Source of the DNA: Betaproteobacteria bacterium
Lineage (GTDB): Bacteria > Pseudomonadota > Gammaproteobacteria > Burkholderiales > Casimicrobiaceae
DNA length: 64,000 bases
Direction: 5' to 3'
Assembly: GCA_013298765.1 (NCBI GenBank)
Contig: JAAFJA010000008.1
Coordinates: 124,001-188,000, forward strand
Below the pieces are notes generated by a model. It saw nothing but the letters and a program-made list of their open reading frames with translations, was not told the origin of the DNA and ran no database searches. The position numbers and the translations under genes are program-made. Below, in pieces: positions 36,271-45,116 of the stretch; the first letter of the stretch is position 1; each line of letters begins with the position of its first letter.

Positions 36271-37340
36271 ATGCGTTCAATACTTTCACTTTTCGCTGAC
36301 CGCCGGATCGATCGCGAGCGACGTGTCAACGCGCCGACTTTTCGTTCGCTAATCGCGACTCCACTGCGAGCGATTCTGTTCATTGCTGTCTGCTCTACGT
36401 TTAGCGCCTGCGGCCCCATCCGAACCGAGATCCCTGCGCCGCCCGACGACAGTGTTGCGGTGAAACTCAGCGGTTCACACGTTCAACTTTCGATCCGAAA
36501 TGCGGCCGCGTAGGGGCCGACTGTGTTTTTCCTATCGGGACACGGTGCACTCGGCATTGGCTGGGGAGCAACTCGCGCTGCACTCGGCAGCGATCTGAAA
36601 AGCGTCTGGATTGATCGCCCGGGTCTGGCTTGGAGCGAGCCACTCTCGTTTGTTGAATCTCCAAAAGCGCAGCTCGTGCGACTACGAGGCGCGTTGCGCA
36701 ACGCTCAACTTCCGCCGCCATATCTGCTCGTTGGGCATTCACTCGGTGGCGCATTTGCTACGCGCTACGCGCAAGAATTCGAGAGCGACATTGCGGGCTT
36801 GGTTCTCGTTTCGCCGCCAACGCCTGAGTTGTTTGACGATCTGCCGCATTCGACTGTCGCACAGATTGAACACTGGGTGCAGCGCTCGTCCGTACTGCCG
36901 CTCGCATCGAGTCTGGCTTTCTCGCGCTTATCGATCCGATGAAAGACATGCTTCGCGATTTGCCTGAACGCGAGGCACGCTGGGCGCGTGCGTTCGCGAA
37001 CTCACAAAACCATCTTCGTGCGACAGCACCAGAAGCGCGGCTTCTGCTTCCCAGCAGCGAACTCATGCAAGATTTGCGTGGTTGGGCACCGCCCGGCTAC
37101 ACCCCGCTCACTCTGATCTGCGAGACCGAGCCACTCGATGCAATCAATGCCGCACGGGCAAGGCCAGCAACAGTGTGGAAGCGTGCATTCGGTTCGCGCG
37201 TTGAAGTGATCCGCATGCAAGGAGCAACTCACATCGACATGATTACGAAACCAGCCCACGCAAGCATCGTGGCCAATGCAATCAGGGGCAGCCTGATACA
37301 GAGCGAGATTCAGCCGACGCAGCTTCACGAAAAGAAATAG
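36271..37340 (+). pseudogene. Alpha/beta hydrolase lipoprotein, broken by a stop and a frameshift
   Basis: Three adjoining frames read as one alpha/beta hydrolase. Part 1 (36271-36513) has a lipoprotein-like signal (CSTFSACGPIR) and ends at a TAG at 36511-36513. Part 2 continues in the same frame with GPTVFFLSGHGALGIGWG, SVWIDRPGLAWSE and the nucleophile elbow LLVGHSLGGAFATRYA. The frame then changes near 36913-36918, where one missing G in CTGGC would join LASSL to GFLALIDPMKDML. Part 3 (to 37340) carries the C-terminal strand and catalytic histidine (MQGATHIDMIT). Two lesions indicate a dead gene unless sequence error is involved. Confidence 0.8.
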
Positions 37341-37466
37341 CTGCGCGGCTAAGACAGGGACGAAATCGATCAAACGAATTCAGCGCTCGCAGGAAACACT
37401 CGCGCTGTTGCCGTGCGCAATCGATTCGCGAATTACGACTAACACGCTCTCAGCGCCAGACGTAAG

Positions 37467-37485
37467 CGCCCAATTCGATTGGGCG
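37467..37485. repeat. GCCCAAT-tcg-ATTGGGC dyad (intergenic repeat family, copy 5)
   Basis: CGCCCAAT-tcg-ATTGGGCG, a perfect 8-base stem with the same core as copies 1-3. It lies 98 bases 3' of iscX on the minus strand and may terminate the isc operon. Confidence 0.6.
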
Positions 37486-37582
37486 ATTCGGCTGAAATTT
37501 ATGATTAGCAATAAACACAAATTGTCAGCGCAATGCCTGATCTATTCGCCCTTTAGCGATGCAAGTTGGCTTTGGTTTGACG

Positions 37583-37777
37583 CTACTCGACCTCGTCGAT
37601 CCACGCTTGTTGAATCGCTTCGAGAATTCGCTCGCCGCAGCGGCTTGGTTCATCATTGAAATCTGGCAGCGCCATCACCTTGGCCATGAGATCGGTGAAG
37701 CGAATCGTCTTGGGATCAACATCAGGATGCGTCTCAGCGAGTTCGATGGCGATATCGAGCGTGTCGGTCCATTTCAT
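37583..37777 (-). CDS. iscX: Fe-S assembly protein IscX
   Basis: 64 residues, the normal IscX length, rich in acidic residues: MKWTDTLDIAIELAETHPDV and RFTDLMAKVMALPDFND. IscX binds IscS and iron and tunes cluster assembly. It is the last gene of the isc operon, starting immediately at the stop of fdx. Confidence 0.93.
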   Translation of the reverse strand: MKWTDTLDIAIELAETHPDVDPKTIRFTDLMAKVMALPDFNDEPSRCGERILEAIQQAWIDEVE

Positions 37778-38116
37778 CTAGTGATTCTCCCGCGCATGAT
37801 TGATTGTGTACTTCGGCAGCTCAATCGTGAGCGGCGTGTCCGCTACTTTCACCTGGCATGAGAGCCGCGATACGCTGGTGAGGCCCCACGCACGATCAAG
37901 AAGATCTTCTTCTTTCTCGTCCAATTCGCCTGTCGAATTAAACCCTTCGCGCACGATGACGTGACAGGTCGTGCATGCAAGCGACTGATCGCAAGCGTGC
38001 TCGATATCGACATCGGCATCAAGGAGTGCGGTGCAAAGCGTGACGCCCTGCTTCGCGTCAAACGTTTTGCCTTCGGGGCAAAGATCACTGTGGGGGAGAA
38101 TTTTTATCGTGGTCAT
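37778..38116 (-). CDS. fdx: ISC-type [2Fe-2S] ferredoxin
   Basis: 112 residues. The cluster ligands are C-x5-C-x2-C in [16 protein letters not shown] plus a later cysteine in SRLSCQVKV. It donates electrons during Fe-S cluster assembly on IscU. Its start overlaps the hscA stop by 4 bases. Confidence 0.93.
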   Translation of the reverse strand: MTTIKILPHSDLCPEGKTFDAKQGVTLCTALLDADVDIEHACDQSLACTTCHVIVREGFNSTGELDEKEEDLLDRAWGLTSVSRLSCQVKVADTPLTIELPKYTINHARENH

Positions 38117-40011
38117 GCAATCTGGTCCAAGGTCTTTCCCGCTAGCGCCCGCTGCACTGCTTTATCCATGCGTCGCCCCGCGAATTCAGTGCTCGCGCGA
38201 TTCAGGTCTTCACTCGCGCGCACGATCGCGCGGTGATCGTTGCCTTGGGCGAGTTGTTTGAGATAGCCCATTTGCGACGTGAGCATGGCGTGTTCCGCAT
38301 CGTTCAAGAGCGCACGGTCCTCTTCAAACGCTTTATGCATGGATTCGAGTAGCGACTGTGCGTCCACGCGCGCCTCCGCTAGCGCACGCGCCTGCATGTC
38401 GTCATTTGCGTTGGTAAATGCGCTCTGGAGCATGCTGGCGATTTCGCCATCGGCCAGGCCATAGCTTGGTTTCACCGCAACTTCCGCGCGCACGCCGCTC
38501 GTTACCTCGCTTGCGCTCACCGAGAGTAGCCCATCCGCATCCACTTGGAAGGTCACTCGGATTCGCGCCGCGCCTGCCACCATCGGCGGGATGCCGCGCA
38601 ACTCGAATTTTGCAAGCGACCGACAATCCGAAACAAGTTCACGCTCGCCCTGAACAACGTGAAACGCCATCGCGGTTTGGCCGTCTTTAAACGTGGTGAA
38701 TTCCTGCGCTTTCGCGATCGGGATGGTTGAGTTACGTGGAATCACTTTTTCAACGAGATTGCCCATCGTCTCAATGCCGAGAGAAAGCGGAATCACATCA
38801 AGCAGCAGATGCTGTTCGCCGGGTTTTGCGTTGCCCGCGAGCTGATCGGCTTGAATGGCTGCGCCCAGCGCAACCACTTCGTCCGGGTTCATGGTTGCGA
38901 GTGGGGGCTTTCCGAAATGCGCTTCGAGTGCTGCGCGGACATGCGGCATTCGCGTTGCACCGCCGACGAGTACGACGCCATCAATCTGATCCACCTTCAG
39001 TTTCGCATCACGCAACGATTTCTTCACTGCGCTCAAGGTGCGTTCAACCAGCGGTTGCGTAATCGCAAAGAAAGTCTCGCGAGAGACATCGACACTGCTA
39101 TCAAAACCGCATCCCCAGTTCACCTTGATCGTTGCGGCTTCGCTTTCGGTGAGCGCCTCTTTTGCGGCTCGCGAAGCAGCCAGCAGATTGGCTTGCCCCG
39201 CAGGAGAGAGCGCACGAGTAAGCTGCCACGAATCGAGCGCGTGCTTCGCGAGCGCTTCGTCGAAATCATCGCCGCCTAGGTGCGTATCACCCGCCGTTGC
39301 GAGCACTTCAAACACGCCGCGCGTAAGGCGAAGGATCGACACGTCGAACGTGCCGCCGCCTAAGTCGTAAATGAGATAGCAACCTTCGGCGTCTTGGTCT
39401 AGGCCGTCGACATACTTGTCGATTCCATAGGCGACAGCAGCAGCCGTCGGTTCGTTCAATAGACGCAGAACATTGAGCCCAGCGAGCTGCGCTGCGTCTT
39501 TCGTAGCCTGGCGCTGCGCATCATCGAAGTAGGCGGGCACAGTGATCACTGCGCCATAAAGCTCACCGCCCAACGATTCTTCGGCGCGCACTTTAAGCGC
39601 CCGCAAAATCTCGGCAGAAACCTCAATCGGCGAGACCGATCCACGGCGCGTGGTGATCTTTAATTGCCCCTTGCCATCGCCGCTCGCGGTGGTGAATTGA
39701 TATCGTGCTTTCGATTCGTCGCGCAAATCAGTCACGCTGCGCCCCATGAATCGCTTCACCGACGTGATTGTGTTCAGCGCATCGTCGCCACGATGAACCA
39801 GAGCCGTGTAGCCGACCTCAACATCATCTTCGGCATATCTCACGGCAGAAGGCAACATCGTACGACCCTCGTCGTCGGGAAGGCACTCAGGAACGGCGTT
39901 CCGAAGCGTGGCGACGAGTGAATTGGTGGTGCCAAGATCAATGCCCACCGCCAAGCGACGAGTGTGCGGTTCTGGGCTCTCGCCGGGTTCGGAAATTTGT
40001 AGGAGCGCCAT
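38113..40011 (-). CDS. hscA: Fe-S assembly chaperone HscA (Hsp70 family)
   Basis: 632 residues. The Hsp70 ATPase domain (about 1-390) includes [27 protein letters not shown] and [14 protein letters not shown]; the substrate domain follows ([21 protein letters not shown]). The shorter C-terminal lid and location identify HscA rather than DnaK. With HscB it pulls the cluster off IscU using ATP. A strong inverted repeat separates it from hscB. Confidence 0.95.
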   Translation of the reverse strand: MALLQISEPGESPEPHTRRLAVGIDLGTTNSLVATLRNAVPECLPDDEGRTMLPSAVRYAEDDVEVGYTALVHRGDDALNTITSVKRFMGRSVTDLRDESKARYQFTTASGDGKGQLKITTRRGSVSPIEVSAEILRALKVRAEESLGGELYGAVITVPAYFDDAQRQATKDAAQLAGLNVLRLLNEPTAAAVAYGIDKYVDGLDQDAEGCYLIYDLGGGTFDVSILRLTRGVFEVLATAGDTHLGGDDFDEALAKHALDSWQLTRALSPAGQANLLAASRAAKEALTESEAATIKVNWGCGFDSSVDVSRETFFAITQPLVERTLSAVKKSLRDAKLKVDQIDGVVLVGGATRMPHVRAALEAHFGKPPLATMNPDEVVALGAAIQADQLAGNAKPGEQHLLLDVIPLSLGIETMGNLVEKVIPRNSTIPIAKAQEFTTFKDGQTAMAFHVVQGERELVSDCRSLAKFELRGIPPMVAGAARIRVTFQVDADGLLSVSASEVTSGVRAEVAVKPSYGLADGEIASMLQSAFTNANDDMQARALAEARVDAQSLLESMHKAFEEDRALLNDAEHAMLTSQMGYLKQLAQGNDHRAIVRASEDLNRASTEFAGRRMDKAVQRALAGKTLDQIA

Positions 40012-40024
40012 GGTTAGCTCGAAA

Positions 40025-40078
40025 GCGCGGTCAAGCCCGCGCCTACATAGCCTGCGGTCGGCGCGGGCTTGACCGCGC
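40025..40078. repeat. 19-base inverted repeat between hscB and hscA (REP-like)
   Basis: 40025-40043 and 40060-40078 are exact reverse complements (arm GCGCGGTCAAGCCCGCGCC) with a 16-base loop. The arm resembles REP sequences of the GCGGGCTTGCCCGCG type and the arms at 42121-42180. In the hscB-hscA message it would form a strong hairpin. Confidence 0.8.
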
Positions 40079-40090
40079 GTCGTGTATCAA

Positions 40091-40612
40091 TCATTCCAGC
40101 CCCGCAATCGCTTGATCAACTTCTTCCGTTAACTTTTGCATGAAGCGCATTTTTCGCGCGAGCGTCGTCGCGGTCGCAATATGGCCGCCTTCATACGCGG
40201 CGGAAAAAGTCGATCCCATTGAGTCGATGATGTTTTGTAGCTCGGTGGTCATTTCATCTAAGCGGTCAATGTCTTCTTTGAGCTTTGCATCAGCGATGGC
40301 TTCACGCCACTCGATCTGTTCCACCAAAAAATCGTGAGGCATCGACGTGTTTTTCTCGTCCATGCCGTTCACATCTTTGAGCCATAGCAAATACATCGCA
40401 CGCTTCACCGGATCGCGAAGCGTGTTGTATGCATCATTGACGAGTACCGCTTGATCCATCGCCGCCCGCTTTTCAGCATCGGGCGCGTTTGCGAAACGAT
40501 CAGGATGGACGGCGGACTGCAGATCTCGATACGCTGCTGCGAGTGCGTCTAGATCAAGCGCGAAGGCACGTTCCACGCAAAGGATCGAGAAATGATCAAC
40601 GATGTTGTTCAT
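40091..40612 (-). CDS. hscB: Co-chaperone HscB (J-domain)
   Basis: 173 residues. The J-domain covers about 1-75 with the HPD motif in SAVHPDRFANAP. The C-terminal three-helix domain (DFLVEQIEWREAIADAK) binds IscU. It delivers IscU to HscA and stimulates its ATPase. Its start codon overlaps the stop of the DUF5615 gene by 4 bases, so its translation is probably coupled to that gene. Confidence 0.94.
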   Translation of the reverse strand: MNNIVDHFSILCVERAFALDLDALAAAYRDLQSAVHPDRFANAPDAEKRAAMDQAVLVNDAYNTLRDPVKRAMYLLWLKDVNGMDEKNTSMPHDFLVEQIEWREAIADAKLKEDIDRLDEMTTELQNIIDSMGSTFSAAYEGGHIATATTLARKMRFMQKLTEEVDQAIAGLE

Positions 40613-40929
40613 AAAATTTCGACTTCGGCGTAGCTTCTTGTAATTGCCTGATCAATGGCTGCCACCACGAGCTCTTGCGACGCTTTGATTCGTGGCCAAC
40701 TGGTGGTCGAGAGTACAACGATGGCGATCATGCGTGCGGGAAGATTTTGCTGATACCGCAAGTTTTGGTCGGTAGTTACGAATACCTCGTAACCTGCCGC
40801 CTCAGCGTGCGCAAGAAGTTCACCGTTTTTCAGCTGAGACCAACCCAACTCAAACGCGGTTTCTACCGAGTGTCGATCCAAGAATTTACGCAGCGGCACA
40901 GGCGTGCCCTGATCGAACAGAACCCGCAT
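40609..40929 (-). CDS. DUF5615 PIN-like protein (probable toxin)
   Basis: 106 residues: MRVLFDQGTPVPLRKFLDR at the N terminus, GYEVFVTTDQNLRYQQNL in the middle. These two acidic-residue segments match the PIN-like DUF5615 proteins that pair with DUF433 proteins. By family knowledge it is a candidate RNase toxin. It lies 4 bases after its DUF433 partner and overlaps hscB by 4 bases, inside the isc operon. Both acidic motifs are intact, so it is not an obvious remnant. Confidence 0.8.
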   Translation of the reverse strand: MRVLFDQGTPVPLRKFLDRHSVETAFELGWSQLKNGELLAHAEAAGYEVFVTTDQNLRYQQNLPARMIAIVVLSTTSWPRIKASQELVVAAIDQAITRSYAEVEIL

Positions 40930-40933
40930 TTTT

Positions 40934-41152
40934 CTATGCGGCTGCGAGTGTGCGGTGAGCGCACTCCAGTACCTGCCGCGTCTGTTCGCGCGTTACGCCA
41001 GGAAACCAAGACAGAAAATCGTTGATGGATGCGCCGTCCTCAAGGTTTTCGAATAATGCTGCAACGGGCACCCGCGTCCCTTTGAATACCCAAGCGCCAC
41101 TTACGCGATCTGGATCGCGCTCGACGCTCGGACAGGTGCTCCAGGTATTCAT
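40934..41152 (-). CDS. DUF433 protein (probable antitoxin)
   Basis: 72 residues with the DUF433 core: DPDRVSGAWVFKGTRVPVAA, LENLEDGASINDFLSWFP, GVTREQTRQVLECAH. DUF433 proteins form a helix-turn-helix-like domain and commonly precede DUF5615 toxins. It begins 2 bases after the iscA stop, without its own promoter space. Confidence 0.82.
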   Translation of the reverse strand: MNTWSTCPSVERDPDRVSGAWVFKGTRVPVAALFENLEDGASINDFLSWFPGVTREQTRQVLECAHRTLAAA

Positions 41153-41154
41153 GG

Positions 41155-41478
41155 CTAAACAGTAAACGACTCACCGCAACCACATCGCGCTTTCTCGCGC
41201 GGGTTGTTGAATTTGAAGCCTTCGTTGAGACCTTCTCGCTGAAAATCGAGCTCGGTGCCATCAAGCACGGCGTGGCTTTTCGGGTCGATCAATACTTTCG
41301 TGCCGAAACTCTCGAACACCAAATCTTCAGGAAGCGAATCATCCGCGTATTCAAGTTTGTACGCGAGCCCGGAACAGCCCGTCGTTTTAACGCCGAGGCG
41401 AATACCAATACCCTTGCCGCGCTTGGCAATGTATTTTTGAACGTGGTTGGCAGCAGCTTGGGTGAGGGTGACTGACAT
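41155..41478 (-). CDS. iscA: Iron-sulfur assembly protein IscA (A-type carrier)
   Basis: 107 residues with the three A-type cysteines: one in [12 protein letters not shown] and two in the C-terminal CGCGESFTV. It carries clusters or iron to target proteins. The 160-base gap to iscU is unusually long and full of dyads. Confidence 0.94.
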   Translation of the reverse strand: MSVTLTQAAANHVQKYIAKRGKGIGIRLGVKTTGCSGLAYKLEYADDSLPEDLVFESFGTKVLIDPKSHAVLDGTELDFQREGLNEGFKFNNPREKARCGCGESFTV

Positions 41479-41499
41479 AGGATATTTTCTCCAAAATGC

Positions 41500-41631
41500 T
41501 TCCCTCCCCCTTCAAGGGGGAGGCTAGGAGGGGGGATGGTGTTCGGTTGATAGTCAACCAAGAAACCCATCCCCACCCCGTCGTCAAGTTTGATGACAAG
41601 CGTGTCGTCCCTCCCTTTGGAGGGGAGGGAA
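41500..41631. repeat. Dyad-rich spacer between iscU and iscA
   Basis: The spacer holds CTCCCCCTTCAAGGGGGAG (41503-41522), GGTTGA-tag-TCAACC (41546-41560) and CCTCCCTTTGGAGGGGAGG (41610-41628). The CCCTCCCCC..GGGGGAGG type is a common intergenic repeat of proteobacteria. In mRNA these would form several hairpins. Confidence 0.6.
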
Positions 41632-41637
41632 TAGAAA

Positions 41638-42042
41638 TTAGGCAGCCTTCTTCTCCGCTGCCGTGGCGTGCTTGGCTTTGTAATCCTCCACCGCCGCTTT
41701 GATCGCATCTTCTGCGAGGATTGAGCAGTGAATTTTCACCGGCGGCAGCGCAAGCTCCTCTGCGATCTGCGTGTTCTTCAGATTCATCGCTTCATCAAGC
41801 GTTTTGCCCTTCACCCATTCAGTGACGAGCGAGCTCGATGCAATTGCTGAACCGCAACCATACGTCTTGAACTTCGCGTCTTCGATGATGCCATTGGCGC
41901 CGACTTTGATTTGCAACTTCATGACGTCGCCGCACGCAGGCGCGCCCACCATGCCAGTGCCAACGTCATCATCTTCCTTCGCGAACGAACCAACGTTGCG
42001 TGGGTTTTCGTAGTGGTCAACTACTTTTTCGCTGTATGCCAT
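41638..42042 (-). CDS. iscU: Fe-S cluster scaffold IscU
   Basis: 134 residues. The three cluster cysteines are in GAPACGDVMKLQ, YGCGSAIASSS and IHCSILAEDAI. MAYSEKVVDHYENPRNVGSF is the standard N terminus. It is the scaffold on which the cluster is built, partner of IscS and HscA/HscB. Confidence 0.96.
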   Translation of the reverse strand: MAYSEKVVDHYENPRNVGSFAKEDDDVGTGMVGAPACGDVMKLQIKVGANGIIEDAKFKTYGCGSAIASSSLVTEWVKGKTLDEAMNLKNTQIAEELALPPVKIHCSILAEDAIKAAVEDYKAKHATAAEKKAA

Positions 42043-42066
42043 GTTGTTACCTCTTTCCTATCGCTC

Positions 42067-42180
42067 GTGGGCACTAGGTGCCCACACTACAAACCTAGAA
42101 ACCGTTCGTTTACACCGACTGTAGGCGCGGACTTGGCCGCGCTCTTCACGATACACAAGCGCGGCCAAGTCCGCGCCTAC
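42067..42180. repeat. Two inverted repeats between iscS and iscU (REP-like)
   Basis: 42067-42085: GTGGGCAC-tag-GTGCCCAC, 8-base stem. 42121-42143 and 42158-42180: an exact 23-base inverted repeat (arm starts GTAGGCGCGGACTTGGCCGC) with a 14-base loop. The arm is related to the one between hscB and hscA. In the iscS-iscU message both would fold. Confidence 0.8.
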
Positions 42181-42199
42181 ATTTTTTTACGTCGAGCAG

Positions 42200-43408
42200 T
42201 TAGTGAGCTGCCCACTGAACTTTGGAGATGTCGACACCATCCAAATGCATATCCCACAGCGGGCTCATCGCACGCAGCTTCTCAACAGTACGCCTCATTG
42301 AGGCGATGGTGCGGTCAACTTCATCTTCCGTCGTAAAACGTCCGACTGTCATGCGAATCGAGCTGTGTGCCAATTCGTCGCTGCGACCGAGCGCGCGCAA
42401 CACGTATGACGGCTCAAGCGACGCGCTCGTACACGCAGAGCCCGAAGACACTGCAACATCCTTCACACCCATGATGAGCGATTCGCCTTCGACGTAATTG
42501 AAGCTCACGTTCAGGTTGTGCGGAACGCGCTGCTCCATGTCGCCATTGATGAAAATTTCTGGGATGTCTTTGAGGCCGTTGTAAAGGCGATCGCGCAGCA
42601 TGCGGATGCGCTCGTTCTCCGCGCCCATTTCGACCTTTGCCAAGCGAAACGCTTCGCCCATGCCAACGATTTGGTGCGTCGCGAGCGTGCCGGAACGGAA
42701 ACCCCGCTCATGACCACCGCCATGAATTTGCGCCTCTAGACGAATACGCGGTTTCTTGCGAACGAACAAAGCACCCATGCCCTTCGGGCCGTAGGATTTG
42801 TGGGCGCTCATGCTCAAAAGATCAATTTTCAACTCGGCCAGGTTTATCTCAACCTTCCCCGTTGCTTGCGCGGCATCCACATGAAAGATGATGCCTTTTT
42901 CACGAGTGATTTCGCCGATCTCTTTAATCGGCTGGATGACGCCGATTTCGTTATTCACAAACATGACAGAGACGACAATCGTGTCCGGGCGAAGCGCCGC
43001 TTTGAACACGTCCATGTCGATCAAGCCATTCTCTTTCACATCGAGATAAGTGACTTCAAAGCCCTGGCGCTCAAGATCTCGCATGGTGTCGAGCGTGGCT
43101 TTGTGCTCGGTCTTCACCGTGATGAGATGCTTGCCTTTGTCTTTGTAGAAATTCGCTGCACCTTTAAGCGCTAAGTTGATCGATTCAGTGGCACCACTCG
43201 TCCACACGATCTCTTTCGCATCGGCATTGATGAGCGCCGCTACCTGTTCGCGCGCCTCTTCCACTGCATCTTCGGTTTCCCAGCCGTACGCGTGCGAACG
43301 CGACGCAGGATTCCCGAAATGCTCGGTGAGGAAGGGAATCATTTTTGCGGCCACACGCGGATCGACCGGAGTCGTTGCGCTGTAGTCCATGTAGATGGGA
43401 AGGCTCAT
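42200..43408 (-). CDS. iscS: Cysteine desulfurase IscS
   Basis: 402 residues, the IscS length. The PLP lysine is in [18 protein letters not shown]; the sulfur-carrying cysteine loop is [20 protein letters not shown]; the N terminus [16 protein letters not shown] is standard. It takes sulfur from cysteine for Fe-S clusters and tRNA thiolation. It follows iscR by 41 bases. Confidence 0.97.
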   Translation of the reverse strand: MSLPIYMDYSATTPVDPRVAAKMIPFLTEHFGNPASRSHAYGWETEDAVEEAREQVAALINADAKEIVWTSGATESINLALKGAANFYKDKGKHLITVKTEHKATLDTMRDLERQGFEVTYLDVKENGLIDMDVFKAALRPDTIVVSVMFVNNEIGVIQPIKEIGEITREKGIIFHVDAAQATGKVEINLAELKIDLLSMSAHKSYGPKGMGALFVRKKPRIRLEAQIHGGGHERGFRSGTLATHQIVGMGEAFRLAKVEMGAENERIRMLRDRLYNGLKDIPEIFINGDMEQRVPHNLNVSFNYVEGESLIMGVKDVAVSSGSACTSASLEPSYVLRALGRSDELAHSSIRMTVGRFTTEDEVDRTIASMRRTVEKLRAMSPLWDMHLDGVDISKVQWAAH

Positions 43409-43449
43409 AGTAGTGGACGGTGAAGAAGAATTGTGAACAGTCGCTTAAG

Positions 43450-43965
43450 TTAAGCGGTGACGTTGACGACGGAAGTCGCGTACGTATTGAGGTTCATACG
43501 ATCGGTATCGAGCAGCTGGCGACGCAAATCTTTCACCACGTGAATCGACGGGCTCTTGCGCTCGCGCGCGTCGTCCACGAGGGACTGCAAGCTCACGCCC
43601 TGTAGATAGGTGAAGATGTGCGCATTCAGGCTCGCCCACAAGTGATGCGTTAAGCATTGCGTTTCTTCAAAGCAGTTTTTCTCGCCGCCGCAGCTCGTGG
43701 TGTCGATCGGCTCGTCAACGGCGAGGATCACATCCGAGACGCTGATCGTCGTGGCAGGCTTTGCGATGTTGTAGCCGCCACCTGGCCCACGCACGCTTTC
43801 CACGAGCCCGTGTCGGCGCAACTTGCCGAAGAGCTGCTCAAGGTACGAAAGCGAAATCTTCTGCCGCTCCGACACCTCAGCAAGTGTTACCGGGCCCTCA
43901 TGATTATTGAGCGCCACATCGATCATCGCGGTGACCGCAAAGCGGCCTTTGGTTGTGAGCTTCAT
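43450..43965 (-). CDS. iscR: Rrf2-family Fe-S regulator IscR
   Basis: 171 residues. The winged helix (MKLTTKGRFAVTAMIDVAL, RQKISLSYLEQLFGKLRRHG) is followed by the cluster cysteines in TTSCGGEKNCFEETQCLTHH, so the [2Fe-2S] form is possible. Holo-IscR represses this operon at type 1 sites. The promoter overlaps two matching sites at 43997-44046. Confidence 0.96.
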   Translation of the reverse strand: MKLTTKGRFAVTAMIDVALNNHEGPVTLAEVSERQKISLSYLEQLFGKLRRHGLVESVRGPGGGYNIAKPATTISVSDVILAVDEPIDTTSCGGEKNCFEETQCLTHHLWASLNAHIFTYLQGVSLQSLVDDARERKSPSIHVVKDLRRQLLDTDRMNLNTYATSVVNVTA

Positions 43966-43989
43966 ATATGCCTGACTGATTTACTCGGA

Positions 43990-44017
43990 ATTATAAATGT
44001 CCGAGTGATTTAGTCAA
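43990..44017 (-). promoter_or_regulatory. Sigma-70 promoter of the isc operon
   Basis: On the minus strand TTGACT (44012-44017) and TATAAT (43990-43995) are separated by 16 bases, 25 bases from the iscR start. Both boxes match the consensus closely. The -35 box is inside an IscR-type site. Confidence 0.75.
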
Positions 44018-44046
44018 ATGAATAGTTGACTAGTTCCGTCCAGTTT
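43997..44046. promoter_or_regulatory. Two abutting IscR type 1-like sites
   Basis: Compared with the 25-base type 1 consensus known from E. coli (ATASYYGACTRWWWYAGTCRRSTAT), 44022-44046 matches at about 21 positions and has a perfect left half ATAGTTGACT. The site at 43997-44021 matches at about 19, with TTTAGTCAA in its right half. They abut end to end and cover the -35 box. Confidence 0.6.
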
Positions 44047-44078
44047 TCAGCATTCTCAGCGAAGAACATTATTTATAT

Positions 44079-44150
44079 GGGCTAGACGCAATATTCTTGG
44101 ATTTCCAGTTTTTATTGAACCGGCATTTAGCACCGATTTAGAGGGGGCTA
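44079..44150. repeat. Paired GGGCTA half-sites (possible repeat-family copy)
   Basis: GGGCTAG at 44079-44085 and GGGGGCTA at 44143-44150, about 65 bases apart with A+T-rich sequence between them. Read on the minus strand they give TAGCCCCCTCTAAATC and TAGCCCATATAAAT, resembling the halves of copies 1 and 4. The right halves of the dyads have decayed. Confidence 0.4.
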
Positions 44151-44339
44151 CCGGCTTTTCTTGTATGAAATCCCAGCCCTGTCGGTTTTGCGAACCCTGC
44201 AACGTCTTTGAAAGCGTGATCGGTATCGACTGATCACCGAAGTTGCGCAGTACGCATTGAACCCGCCCACCGACGTGATCGACTCACGAACCGTTCGCAG
44301 GGGCGAGTCGCCCGCTAAAAATCAAACAAGGAAAACAAC

Positions 44340-44957
44340 ATGTCATTCGTCGCCGGAAAATCACTTCGTCCGATCCCACTTGCCTTTGCTTCCGCAATCG
44401 CCGCCGCTGCGTTTAGTTTTGGCACCGCCGCGCATGCGCAAGGCAGCGCGCCGAGCCCCGTTCTGCCAAAAGGCGGCGCGGTGATCGCGCCCAAGAACCC
44501 AGAGATTTACAAATTTGCGAGCGTCAAGCTCGAAACAGAAGAAGAGTCGCCACTCACTTGCGCGAAAACTGGTAACGGCGGCGCGGCCCTCACAGTCAAA
44601 CTCACGAACTCCGGCAACACGACATTCGCCCCAGGCGATGTGGTGATCGACGTCGCGCTTTCCGCAGGCACCGAATCGAAGTCAATGAGCCTCGGCCACA
44701 ACACCAGCGTCGCACCGGGCGTCGTGTTCCACGGCATCATCGGCGGCCAGCCCAGCAACCGCTACATCTTGAGCGCGAAGACGGTGGCCGACTACATGAA
44801 AACGTACAACATGACGACGCCACCCTCCCACATCCGCGCGACGCTGCGCTTCGCGCCAATGCCATCGTCAAAAGTGAAAGTGGTCAGCCCCAGCTCGCCG
44901 CTGCACGTCTTGGTGCCCGTGGTGAACGATCCGAAACTTTGCGGTTACTTGAAGTAA
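44340..44957 (+). CDS. Secreted protein of unknown function
   Basis: 205 residues with a signal peptide (about 1-34, ending AAHAQGS). The mature part contains TCAKTGNGGAALTVKLTNSGNTTFAPGD-like sequence, suggesting a beta-sandwich of the type found in CARDB/Ig-like domains, and ends DPKLCGYLK. Two cysteines could form a disulfide. I do not recognise a family. GGAAAAC precedes the start. It is convergent with the flotillin operon. Confidence 0.6.
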   Translation: MSFVAGKSLRPIPLAFASAIAAAAFSFGTAAHAQGSAPSPVLPKGGAVIAPKNPEIYKFASVKLETEEESPLTCAKTGNGGAALTVKLTNSGNTTFAPGDVVIDVALSAGTESKSMSLGHNTSVAPGVVFHGIIGGQPSNRYILSAKTVADYMKTYNMTTPPSHIRATLRFAPMPSSKVKVVSPSSPLHVLVPVVNDPKLCGYLK

Positions 44958-45116
44958 GCAGCACACCCGCCCCCCGCCCCGTAAAGGCGAATCACGAGCG
45001 GGCTTGATTGAGCGACAAGAGCCTCGAAAGAATCTCCTGATCGCTCGTTGCGGCGCTGCAGTAGGGCCGAAGCCCAGCTGCGTGACGCCCACATCAACGC
45101 AGACGACGCAATCGCG

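Larger units (their letters stand above)
43966..44339. other. 374-base divergent intergenic region
   Basis: Holds the isc promoter and IscR-type sites near iscR, then a loosely matching pair of GGGCTA motifs (44079, 44145; see repeat), then the leader of the secreted protein starting at 44340. No open frame is supported. Confidence 0.5.
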
